Shown: one piece after another, positions 54,495-62,509 of the stretch
Layout of the letters: each line of letters opens with the position of its first letter
Numbering within the stretch: the first letter of the stretch is position 1
Origin: JANXQG01 sp963719885
GTDB lineage: Bacteria > Planctomycetota > Planctomycetia > Pirellulales > Thermoguttaceae
DNA: 64,000 nucleotides
Direction: 5' to 3'
Assembly: GCA_963719885.1 (NCBI GenBank)
Contig: CAVRDP010000007.1
Span: 186,001-250,000, forward strand
Notes under the pieces: generated by a model
Seen by the model: the letters and a program-made list of their open reading frames with translations, nothing else
Told to the model about the DNA's origin: nothing
Database searches by the model: none
Program-made: the position numbers and the translations under genes

Positions 54495-54782
54495 TTATCC
54501 GTGCCAAATCATTGCTCGGATCAGGTCGGCAAGTACCCACATCAGCCCCCCGCAGAGCAGGACGAGCCCGGGCACCATAAGGCAAAAGATCGCCGAGACG
54601 TACCACGGGAGTTGTGAAACGGGTCTCGTGCCAGCGGGATCGAAATCCGGGTCAATCCCAGCGATGCACCAGAGCAGATCCCGCAGGATCTCAATTATCC
54701 ACGACTTTGGCATTTTCTTCGTTGCATGAAAGATGCACAGCATTCGAGCCGACATCAAGATTTTCGGCATTTGCCCTAACAT
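54495..54782 (-). CDS. Small hypothetical membrane protein
   Basis: 95 residues (or about 82 from the internal Met). The C-terminal part holds one strong transmembrane helix (YVSAIFCLMVPGLVLLCGGL). The N-terminal region is basic. No recognised family and no clear ribosome site, so the call rests on the membrane segment and on the otherwise empty interval. Confidence 0.35.
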   Translation of the reverse strand: MLGQMPKILMSARMLCIFHATKKMPKSWIIEILRDLLWCIAGIDPDFDPAGTRPVSQLPWYVSAIFCLMVPGLVLLCGGLMWVLADLIRAMIWHG

Positions 54783-54874
54783 TCTGCCACGAAAATGCTC
54801 AAAACAAGCTCAGCGTCAAATTGCTGCCACTTGACCGTAACCCATTTACCAGTAACGGCTTGCAAGCATCCCCA

Positions 54875-54904
54875 TTGACACAAACATCCTCCAGAAACCA
54901 TAAT
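54875..54904 (+). promoter_or_regulatory. Sigma70-like promoter of lysC
   Basis: TTGACA (54875-54880), 18-bp spacer, CATAAT (54899-54904), about 65 bp upstream of the lysC ATG. No terminator-antiterminator pair or known riboswitch was seen in the leader. Confidence 0.55.
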
Positions 54905-54969
54905 ATGGGGTTTCACCTTAAGCCAAGATTACACTCCTTCCCGAGAACCCTAATTTCCGCTCTCCTGCA

Positions 54970-56739
54970 ATGCCTATCATCGTACAAAAGTTCGGCGGCT
55001 CGAGCGTGGCCGACAGTCAGAAAATTCTGGCTGCCGCCCGCAAGGCCATTCGTGCCCAGCAACAAGGCAATCAGGTCGTGGTCGTCGTCAGTGCGATGGG
55101 CGACAACACCGACCTGCTCATCGATCTGGCCCGGCAGATCACCGATCAACCCCCGGCCCGCGAGATGGACATGCTGCTCTCTACGGGCGAGCAGGTCAGC
55201 GTGGCCCTGATGGCCATGGCGATCCATTCGCTGGGCCACAAGGCGCTCAGCCTCACCGGGGCCCAGATCGGCATCGTGACCGATAGCACCCATACCAAGG
55301 CCCGCATCCAGTCAATCTCGACCGAGCGGATCGTCAAGGCCCTGGATGCGGGCAACATCGTTATCGCCGCCGGGTTTCAGGGTATCGACGAGAGCTTCGA
55401 TATCACGACCCTTGGCCGCGGCGGCAGCGACACCACGGCCGTCGCCTTGGCCGCCGTGCTGCATGCCGACGCCTGCGAAATCTATACCGACGTGGACGGC
55501 GTCTATACGACCGATCCCCGCGTCGTGCCCGAGGCCCGTCAGCTCCGCCGGATCAGCTACGACGAAATGCTCGAACTGGCCACGGCCGGCGCCGGGGTGA
55601 TGCACAACCGCTCGATCGAGTTCGCCAAGAAGTTCTGCGTGCCGGTCCACGTCCGCAGCAGTTTCAGCGACAAGAACGGCACGATGATCGTCAGCGAGCC
55701 GGAAGTGGCCGGCCTGCCGGTCTGCGGCGCGGCGATGATCAAGAACGAGGCCCGCGTCACCGTGCTCGGCGTGCCCGATCGTCCGGGCGCCGCGATCACG
55801 ATCTTCGCCAAGGTTACGGCCAAGAACATTCCCATGGACATGATCGCCCAGAACGTCGCCGCCGACGGCCGGGCGGACATCTCTTTCTCGGTTCCGCGCG
55901 ACGAGTTGCCGCACACCATCCGGGCGGTCGAAGAGGCCGTGAAGGAACTGGGCGCCGAAGGCCACGACTGCGACGACGAGGTGGCGAAGATTTCGATTGT
56001 CGGGCTGGGCATGGCCACCCAGCCCGGCGTGGCCGAGCGGATGTTCCGCGCCCTGGCCGAGAAGGGCATCAATATCCAAATGATTACCACCAGCGAGATC
56101 AAGATCTCGGTGCTCGTGTCTCGCGAACACGCCCAAGAGGCCCTGCGGACGGTCCATGCCGAGTTCAGTTTGGGCAAGGAACCGAACGGAATCGCCATGA
56201 AGACGGCAATCGTGCCCGCAGGCAACCGCGTCAACGACGTCGTTGCCCGCATGGAGAAGATGGAGCAATTGATCATCGAGGACATCAGCCTCGACGAGTC
56301 GCAGGCCCGCGTGACCATCAACGCCGTGCCCGACATTCCGGGTCTGGCCGCCCAGGTCTTCGACGAAGTGGCCGAGTCGGGCGTGGTCGTCGACATGATC
56401 GTGCAGAACGTGGGACGCGATGGCCGCACGAACATCTCCTTCACCATGCCCCAGCGCGACCTGGAAAAATCGCTCCGCGTCATCCGCCAGCAGGCCGAGA
56501 GTTTGGGCTGTCCGCCGCCCGACAGCTCGCCGCGCGTGGCAAAGCTGTCGGTGTTCGGCGTCGGCATGAAGAGTCACACCAGTGTTGCCAGTCGCCTGTT
56601 TTCCGCGCTGGCCGGCGAAGGGATCAACGTCGAGTTGATCAGCACGACTGAGGTCCGCGTGAACGTGATCGTGGACGGCGCCCACGGCGAGCGCGGCCGG
56701 GCGACGCTGTTGAAGGAGTTCGCCGACGCGATGGGGTAA
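54970..56739 (+). CDS. lysC: Aspartate kinase with four ACT domains
   Basis: 589 residues, intact. The kinase domain starts IVQKFGGSSVADSQK (KFGGSS motif) and includes MDMLLSTGEQVSVALMAMA, GRGGSDTTAVALAA and DVDGVYTTDPRVVPEAR. After about residue 250 come four ACT repeats in two pairs: VTVLGVPDRPGAAITIFAKV, ISIVGLGMATQPGVAERMF, VTINAVPDIPGLAAQVFDEV and LSVFGVGMKSHTSVASRLF. Most aspartokinases have two, while a four-ACT form is known from some bacteria including cyanobacteria. It makes aspartyl phosphate for Lys, Thr, Met and Ile, with feedback control through the ACT domains. hom lies 4 kb upstream. Confidence 0.95.
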   Translation: MPIIVQKFGGSSVADSQKILAAARKAIRAQQQGNQVVVVVSAMGDNTDLLIDLARQITDQPPAREMDMLLSTGEQVSVALMAMAIHSLGHKALSLTGAQIGIVTDSTHTKARIQSISTERIVKALDAGNIVIAAGFQGIDESFDITTLGRGGSDTTAVALAAVLHADACEIYTDVDGVYTTDPRVVPEARQLRRISYDEMLELATAGAGVMHNRSIEFAKKFCVPVHVRSSFSDKNGTMIVSEPEVAGLPVCGAAMIKNEARVTVLGVPDRPGAAITIFAKVTAKNIPMDMIAQNVAADGRADISFSVPRDELPHTIRAVEEAVKELGAEGHDCDDEVAKISIVGLGMATQPGVAERMFRALAEKGINIQMITTSEIKISVLVSREHAQEALRTVHAEFSLGKEPNGIAMKTAIVPAGNRVNDVVARMEKMEQLIIEDISLDESQARVTINAVPDIPGLAAQVFDEVAESGVVVDMIVQNVGRDGRTNISFTMPQRDLEKSLRVIRQQAESLGCPPPDSSPRVAKLSVFGVGMKSHTSVASRLFSALAGEGINVELISTTEVRVNVIVDGAHGERGRATLLKEFADAMG

Positions 56740-56762
56740 GCACGCTTGTTTGAGTAAATCGT

Positions 56763-56855
56763 GTAGGCCGGAACAAGCTTGCGCAGTTCCGGCAATTGAA
56801 TTGACCGCGATCAAACGGACCTATGCCGGAACTGCGCAAGCTTGTTCCGGCCTAC
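56763..56855. repeat. Perfect 32-bp inverted repeat between lysC and the DUF151 gene
   Basis: 56763-56794 (GTAGGCCGGAACAAGCTTGC...) and 56824-56855 are exact reverse complements around a 29-bp spacer. It sits between convergent genes and may act as a bidirectional barrier to transcripts, although there is no clear T-tract. It is also the shape of a dispersed palindromic repeat. Confidence 0.9.
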
Positions 56856-56861
56856 TACTCT

Positions 56862-57266
56862 CTACTCTCCCAGCACGTCGTTCAGCACGTCCTCATTCAC
56901 ATAGATCGGCAGCGGCGGATTGCAGGTCACGGCTACGGCGATGGCGTCGGAGGGCCGGGCGTCGACCTCCACCAATTCACCCTGATGGCGAATCCGCAGT
57001 CGGGCGAAGTAGGTATGCTCCTTGAGCTCGCTGATCACCACGTCTTGCAATTCGGCGCCAAGATTGTCTGCCACACTGACGATCAGGTCGTGCGTCAGCG
57101 GCCGCGGATACTCCTCGCCCTTCACGCGGCGATTGATGCTTATGGCCTCATAGATCCCGATCAGGATCGGAAAGGTCCGCTCGCCCCCGATTTCCTTCAA
57201 ATAAATGACTTGCTGCTCATTAACTTCGCTGATGATGATGCGAGACAACTGCATCGGAATCGGCAT
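56862..57266 (-). CDS. Bifunctional nuclease family protein (DUF151)
   Basis: 134 residues from ATG 57266 (MPIPMQLSRIIISEV), with AAGGATG upstream. DUF151 hallmarks: EVNEQQVIYLKEIGGERTFP, ILIGIYEAISINRRV, YPRPLTHDLIVSVADNLGAE and the C-terminal VEVDARPSDAIAVAV motif. Members related to plant BBD proteins can show DNase/RNase activity; their bacterial role is poorly known. Intact; convergent with lysC across the 32-bp palindrome. Confidence 0.9.
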   Translation of the reverse strand: MPIPMQLSRIIISEVNEQQVIYLKEIGGERTFPILIGIYEAISINRRVKGEEYPRPLTHDLIVSVADNLGAELQDVVISELKEHTYFARLRIRHQGELVEVDARPSDAIAVAVTCNPPLPIYVNEDVLNDVLGE

Positions 57267-57450
57267 AGCGGCATCCTTCGAACTTTTTCCGGCCCATTTC
57301 ACCGTTATTATAACGAATGCGGAAATGCAACGGCTAGAGCCTTTCGTAGAACGAAATAAATTCCGTGCCGCAAAGGCTAGATTTGACATCCCCAGTGAAT
57401 TCGCTACAATCAACCTGCATTGCCCAATCTTCCCCGTGGCCGCTCCTGCA

Positions 57451-58716
57451 ATGAATCCGTTGCCAACCCATTTCGAGCACCCCACCGATGGCCTGAGGGA
57501 GGCCTATTTCCGCCACACTCAAGCCCTTTTGGCCGCCAGCGACAATCGCGACGACGCTTGGCGGGCCGCTCGCGGATGCCTACACCAACGGGGGTTTGAC
57601 TTGCGGAAACTGGACCAACTGCCGCTTGGGTACTTCCCCTCTGCCGAGCCAATCTGGCACGGCTTGCTTCGCGATGGTTTTTCGGCCGACGAGATTCGGG
57701 CCTCGAATCTCCTGGCCGATTCCCGGCTTCCCGGCCGGCTGGTCGGGCCAATCCGCGACGCCGGCCGGCGAATCATCAGCTTCTGGGCCAAACTTCCGCA
57801 ACAGCTCGACCGCAGCCTGTACCTCAGCAGCGATTGGAAGGAGCAGGCCGGCGTTTTCGGTCTCGACGAGGCCTATCCAGCCGTCGCGCACGGCCGGCAC
57901 GAATTGCTCCTGGTCGAGGACCTTTGGGACGCCATTTTGCTCCACAGTCATGGATGCCTGGGCGTCGGGGCCATCGGGAACAGCCCGGCTGAGATCAGCC
58001 CGCGGAGGTGGGAACGGCTCGACGAGTTGGGGATCCATCGCGTGACACTGGTGGTCGACAGTTTTCACGATTCGTACGAAGCGGCCGTGGCGGCGATCCG
58101 CCAGGAGGCCTTTTCACGGTGCGGGCCGGCCATCTATGTCTTGCCGCCGGCCGCCGTGCATGGCAGTTGGCAGTCGTGGCAACAAGGTCGCGCGGCGAAC
58201 GCCGAGACCTTGGAAAAACTCCTTTCCGCGCACCGCATTCACGGCTTCCACTATTTGGCCTTGAGTCTGATCGCCTTGCACAAGGGCGACGGCCCGTGGA
58301 CCGACGCCACGCGCCGCACGGCGCTGGGCGAGGCGCGAGATTTTTATGCCACGGTCCATCAGCGGAACGTGCCGCAGTTGGACACCTTCTTCCTGCCGCC
58401 GTTGTTGGAGGCCCTCGGACTGAGCTGGGGCGATCGTTCCGCATGGCACGATTCCTGGCTGGAAGACGTTCCGTCGTCCAACGGCAGTAATCCGAGCGAG
58501 CTTGCCTCGACGCCGCATCCACCCGAGAGCGATGAGCCGCCGGCACATGCCCAGCCCCAGCCGGTCGAGCAGGAAGAGGCATCCAATAATTTGGCGACCG
58601 ACAAAGAAGTCGCGGTAGAAGCGGTCGTTGCCACTCCGCGGGCTCACGCTCCCGCTTCGTCGGACTACTGCGACTTTCACCAGTGCGAGCGCATCGTTTG
58701 TCTGTGCTGGGATTGA
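57451..58716 (+). CDS. DNA primase/TOPRIM-like protein with a C-terminal Cys motif
   Basis: 421 residues from ATG 57451 (MNPLPTHFEHP). The region around residues 100-210 resembles the catalytic core of DnaG/TWINKLE-type primases: a primase N-lobe-like segment (RLVGPIRDAGRRIISFWAKL) and TOPRIM (HELLLVEDLWDAILLHSHGC, a VEG/VED acidic motif, then LGVGAIGNSPAEIS and HRVTLVVDSFHD with DxxD-like acidics). The last 70 residues are a disordered Pro/Glu linker ending in SSDYCDFHQCERIVCLCWD, a possible zinc knuckle. It lacks the CHC2 N-terminal zinc finger of true DnaG, so a specialised or inactive primase relative is likely. No replication gene is adjacent. Confidence 0.6.
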   Translation: MNPLPTHFEHPTDGLREAYFRHTQALLAASDNRDDAWRAARGCLHQRGFDLRKLDQLPLGYFPSAEPIWHGLLRDGFSADEIRASNLLADSRLPGRLVGPIRDAGRRIISFWAKLPQQLDRSLYLSSDWKEQAGVFGLDEAYPAVAHGRHELLLVEDLWDAILLHSHGCLGVGAIGNSPAEISPRRWERLDELGIHRVTLVVDSFHDSYEAAVAAIRQEAFSRCGPAIYVLPPAAVHGSWQSWQQGRAANAETLEKLLSAHRIHGFHYLALSLIALHKGDGPWTDATRRTALGEARDFYATVHQRNVPQLDTFFLPPLLEALGLSWGDRSAWHDSWLEDVPSSNGSNPSELASTPHPPESDEPPAHAQPQPVEQEEASNNLATDKEVAVEAVVATPRAHAPASSDYCDFHQCERIVCLCWD

Positions 58717-58814
58717 ACGGCTCTCGGGAAAGGTCAGAAAACGGCAGGCGGAATTCGGCTCGCCCAACTCCGAAGGGGCTTTACGAGGGCAATCAGATCA
58801 ACACCCGAGGATTC

Positions 58815-59025
58815 TCACGCAAAGGCGCAAAGCCGCAAAGAAGAGAAGAAAGAGAAGACGGAGAAAGGAAAATGTGAGAAAGGAAAATGAATGAAATGTG
58901 GAAGAAGAGTGAGGAACAACGTGAAGTTCAATGCCAATTCACTTTCCTTCGCTCTTCTGAATCATCTTTCCTTCCCCCATTTTCCTTTCCTCAACTCTTC
59001 TTTGCGGCTTTGCGCCTTTGCGTGA
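58815..59025. repeat. Inverted copies of a dispersed CGCAAAG-type repeat
   Basis: 58815-58845 (TCACGCAAAGGCGCAAAGCC...) and 58995-59025 are perfect 31-bp reverse complements. Between them the sequence is purine-rich, then pyrimidine-rich (GAAAG/CTTTC), so it could fold into one long imperfect hairpin. CGCAAAGGCGCAAAG-type repeats are widespread between genes of environmental bacteria. The interval 58717-59289 holds little else. Confidence 0.85.
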
Positions 59026-59088
59026 ATCGCCTGCCAGAAAGGCCATCTTGCCTTTGGAACCCGCAGCCCAGAAGCTATACTGACGGGA

Positions 59089-59256
59089 ATGACCGCCCCC
59101 AAGCCCAAACTCCGCTGGTTCCAATATGGCATCCCCAATCCCGCCCCGCCCCTGCCGCTTATACCGCTTATGCCTTCTTTTCCGCCGGCCCCTCCTACGT
59201 TGTCTCTTCCAGGGCCCGAATTCATATTGACTTCCCCACCCATCCCGCGACGATAA
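59089..59256 (+). CDS. Possible small proline-rich protein
   Basis: A 55-codon ORF starts MTAPKPKLRWFQYGI and continues Pro/Leu-rich (PPLPLIPLMPSF). A TATACT-like hexamer lies just upstream, but there is no good ribosome site. The composition could be chance in repeat-flanked DNA. Confidence 0.25.
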   Translation: MTAPKPKLRWFQYGIPNPAPPLPLIPLMPSFPPAPPTLSLPGPEFILTSPPIPRR

Positions 59257-59289
59257 TGAAGGCGACAACCTAGGATTTCACTATAGGGC

Positions 59290-62068
59290 ATGGATGCGCC
59301 CAGGATCCCGCGGCGCGTGACCGCCGGGGGACCCGCGATACCTCGGTCTGCGCGTCTCATGCTCGAACAACGTGACCTGAAAAAGGACCTGCTGGCCCTC
59401 GGCTTGCTTGCGCTTGCCGTGTTCTTGGCGGCTGCGCTGCTGAGCTACAACCCAGGCGATCCTCCCAGCAAGCTCGTCTATCCCGAACGCGCGGAAGTCC
59501 TCAACGTCTGCGGCCGTTCGGGCGCTTTTGTCAGCCGATACCTGCTCAGCGCCCTGGGCCTGGGGGCCTATTACCTCGTGTTTTCGCTCGGCATATTCGA
59601 CGCCATGCTCCTGGCCCGACGCCCGCTGAGCCAACCAATCACGCGGCTCTGCGGCTGGCTGATCTCTCTGGCCGGTTTGACGACCTTCGCCGCCATGGCC
59701 ATACCGCAACTCTCGCCGGGCCCGGTGATCGGGGCCGGCGGTTACCTCGGCGCCGCCGGACGCGGGCTGTTGGAAATGAATTTCGCCACGGTCGGGGCCT
59801 ATATCTTCACGATCAGCCTGATCCTCGGCGGGATCCTGCTCTCGACTGACTATCTGCTCGTGCGGATCGTCGCCTTCGTCGTCGGCAAGCCGGCCCAAGG
59901 CATCGGGCAAGGCATGCTGCACGTTGGCGCGGCCGCGGCCAAACACCTCCGCCGCAAGTCGGACCTCGACGCTTATGAACCGGCTGAAGACGAGGCCCGC
60001 GGCGGGGCCAGAATTCTTGCCGTCCGCGTCAAGGGACGGCCCAGCGAAGAGACCAAGCCGGACGCTGCGGCCGATGCTCCGTCGGCGCAGCCCGAACAGA
60101 AGGCCGATCAACTAGCCGCCGCGACGACTTCCCAGCCGGAAGCGGCGGCCACTGAAGCGACCGGCGGCGGCCTCGCTTCGCTCTTGCGGATCCGCAAGCC
60201 GAAGACGCCCAAGAAGGACGAAGAACTGCAACTCGACGAGCCGCAGCAAAACGCGGCCGATTACGAACTGCCCAGTATCGAACTCCTCCTGCCCAGCGAG
60301 ACGTTCAACTTCGACGAGCAAGAGAACGAGGTCCGCCGCAAGGCCAAAATCCTGGAACAGACCTTCCGGGAGTTCGGCTTCAACATCCGCGTGGTCGAGA
60401 TCCAGACCGGGCCGGTGATCGCCCAGTTCGAAGTCGAGCTCGAGGCCGGCCTGCGGCTGAGCAAGATCACCGGTCTCTCCGACGACCTGGCGATCGCCCT
60501 GCGGGTGCCGAGCGTGCGGATCGTCGCGCCGATCCCTGGCAAGAATACCGTCGGCATCGAAGTTCCCAACACCACGCGGCAGATCGTCCGCCTCCGCGAG
60601 GTCATCGAAGAGGCCAACGGCAAGGTCCAGAAAATGCGCATCCCGGTCTACCTCGGCAAGGACGTGTCGGGCAATCCGATGACGGTCGATTTGTCTACGC
60701 TGCCGCACCTCTTGATCGCCGGCCGCACGGGCACGGGCAAAAGCGTCTGCCTGAACTCGATCATCACGTCGATGGTCATGACCCGCCGGCCCGACGAGGT
60801 CCGCATGTTGATGATCGATCCCAAGATGGTCGAGCTCAGCCAGTACAAGAGCCTGCCGCACCTCATGCATCCCGTGGTCACCGACATGAAGAAGGCCGAG
60901 GCGATTCTCGGCTGGGCCGTGGAAAAAATGGAAGAGCGCTACCATCTGCTTGCCCGAGCGGGAGTGCGGCACCTCAGCGGCTACAACCAGTTGGGCGAGG
61001 AGGAATTGATGGAGCGGATCCGTCCGGAGAACGAGGAGGAGCGCCGCCAGATTCCCACGCACATGCCGTATATCGTCATCGTGGCCGACGAGCTTGCCGA
61101 CCTGATGATGACGCTCGGCCAAGGAGGTCGAGACGCACATCATCCGCCTGGCGCAGAAGAGCCGGGCAGTCGGCATCCACCTGGTGCTGGCCACGCAGAA
61201 GCCGACGGTCGACGTGATCACCGGTCTGATCAAGTCGAACCTGCCGGCGCGGATTTGCTTCCAGGTGGCCAGCCGCACCGACAGCCGCGTGGTCTTGGAC
61301 GAGATGGGGGCCGACAAGCTGTTGGGCAACGGCGACATGCTCTTCCTCTGGCCGGGCACGAGCACCCTCTTGCGCGGACAGGGAACCTACCTCAGCGACG
61401 ACGAGATCAATCGCGTGATCGCCGCCGTGGCCACAACCGAGCCGCAGTTCGTCAAGGAGCTCGTGCAACTCAAGGCCACGAGCAGCGAAAACGACGGCCA
61501 GGCCGGCGTGACGAAGTTCGCCGACCGCGACGAGCTGTACGAAGCGGCCATCGACGTCGTGGTCCGCGAGGGCCGCGGCAGCGTTTCGCTGCTGCAACGT
61601 GCCCTGGGCATCGGCTACGGCCGCGCAGCCCGGCTGATCGACTACATGGCCGAAGACGGCATCGTCGGCCAGTACAATGGATCGCAGGCCCGCGAGGTGA
61701 TTATCTCGTTGGAACAGTGGGCCGAGATGAGCGGCAGCGGTTCGGTGAAGCCGCCGTCTGCGGAGCCGCCCAAGCGGAACAACACGATCATGCTCGCCCC
61801 GCCGGAGGAGCGGCGGTCCACCGAGCCGCGGGCAGGCTCGGATGACGACAGCGCCGACGACGAGGAAGAACTCGATGACGATGATGATTCGTACAACGAT
61901 GACGACGAAGACCAGGATGACGAGGAAGAGGAAGAAGCAGACGATTTCGACGAAGAAGAGGACGATGAGTATGATCAGGCCGGCGACGAAGCTTCGGTGA
62001 GGCAATCCGCCGAGAAGGTCAAGGCCGACGCCGATTCGCCCGGCTTGTCGAAGCGGGGCTGTGCGTAG
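59290..62068 (+). CDS. ftsK: DNA translocase FtsK, one frameshift, with a long acidic C-terminal tail
   Basis: About 926 residues. Four to five N-terminal transmembrane helices (LLALGLLALAVFLAAALLSY, YYLVFSLGIFDAMLL, IFTISLILGGILLS) precede a charged linker, the beta domain (RVVEIQTGPVIAQFEVELEA) and the RecA-like motor: Walker A AGRTGTGKSVCLN near residue 477 and Walker B MPYIVIVADELADLMM. The frame breaks near 61122 (CTCGGCCAAGG, expected CTCGGCGCCAAGG) and continues as KEVETHIIRLAQKSRAVGI. The winged-helix gamma domain (DELYEAAIDVVVREGRGSVS) is followed by an unusual Asp/Glu-rich tail (61850-61975). It pumps DNA during chromosome dimer resolution at the division site. ATG 59359 is an alternative start. 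Confidence 0.9.
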
Positions 62069-62186
62069 GGTGGGACAAGCGACGGGGCACCCGCGCAGCG
62101 GGTCGGCGAGCGCCGGCCCACCATAATTTGCTTTCCAGCCGAACATGGTGGGCCTGCCTCGCGACGCTCGCTGGTCCCACCCTACG
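62064..62186. repeat. Dispersed inverted repeat after ftsK
   Basis: CGTAGGGTGGGAC (62064-62076) pairs with 62174-62186, with nested GGCCCACCAT / ATGGTGGGCC inside. It starts inside the ftsK stop region, and its outer arms resemble those at 49270 (TAGGGTGGG). It may help to end ftsK transcription. Confidence 0.7.
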
Positions 62187-62213
62187 CCCCTGTTTTTTCC
62201 GCCAAGAACACCC

Positions 62214-62242
62214 TTGACGCGCACGGTCTTGGGCGGTAAAGT
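62214..62242 (+). promoter_or_regulatory. Sigma70-like promoter of the cimA leader
   Basis: TTGACG (62214-62219), 17-bp spacer, TAAAGT (62237-62242). Transcription would begin near 62249, giving a ~260-nt leader before cimA that contains the leader peptide and terminator. Confidence 0.6.
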
Positions 62243-62271
62243 TAATGGTTTACTGAACCACTCGTGAACCG

Positions 62272-62364
62272 ATGTTTGCCCATCCCACCAACCCGAATCG
62301 CCTTTCGGCCGTCGTAATTCTCGACGTCGCTGTAGGGATTATTATTGGGGAGGTTGGGGCCTAG
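62272..62364 (+). CDS. ilv-type attenuator leader peptide (30 aa)
   Basis: ATG 62272 to TAG 62362-62364. The codons read MFAHPTNPNRLSA, then VVILDVAVGIII, then GEVGA. Eleven of 30 residues are Val (5), Ile (4) or Leu (2), including three consecutive ATT codons at 62338-62346. The enrichment in branched-chain codons just before a terminator, upstream of a branched-chain biosynthesis gene, is the hallmark of a leader peptide of the ilv/leu type. The ribosome site is weak (GTGA). It is too short for standard gene callers. Confidence 0.7.
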   Translation: MFAHPTNPNRLSAVVILDVAVGIIIGEVGA

Positions 62365-62430
62365 GGCTTTCGGTTCTTGCCGAAGAAACGTCATAGGCCC
62401 TGAGGCCCGCCAAGGCCTGAGGGCCTTTTT
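62357..62430 (+). promoter_or_regulatory. Ribosome-mediated transcription attenuator of cimA
   Basis: Two exclusive structures can form. Antiterminator: 62357-62367 (GGGCCTAGGGC) pairs with 62397-62408 (GCCCTGAGGCCC, one bulged G), 11 bp. Terminator: 62396-62407 pairs with 62414-62425. The antiterminator arm contains the leader stop codon, so a ribosome that reaches TAG would cover it and let the terminator form. A ribosome stalled at the Ile codons (62338-62346) leaves it free. A small hairpin (TTCGG/CCGAA, 62369-62384) sits between the arms. All pairing is read from the sequence; the mechanism is inferred by analogy with enteric ilv/leu operons. Confidence 0.65.
62396..62430 (+). terminator. 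Intrinsic terminator within the cimA leader
   Basis: GGCCCTGAGGCC (62396-62407) and GGCCTGAGGGCC (62414-62425) form a 12-bp stem with one G-G mismatch, a 6-nt loop and five T (62426-62430). It stands 80 bp upstream of the cimA start. Confidence 0.8.
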
Positions 62431-62509
62431 CGTAGGAAGAGATTGAAAATCTTTACTCCTAACTCCTTTCCCCACCGACCCTGTGTCGGTGGAATAATGA
62501 CTGAGTAGC

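Noticed and set aside
57205..57450. Longer N-terminus for the primase-like protein
   Set aside because: The extension overlaps the start region of the divergent DUF151 gene and has no conserved content; ATG 57451 begins the conserved part.
62242..62475. Minus-strand ORF over the cimA leader
   Set aside because: It is the antisense of the attenuator. The plus strand has a promoter, a codon-biased leader peptide and a terminator in the right order.
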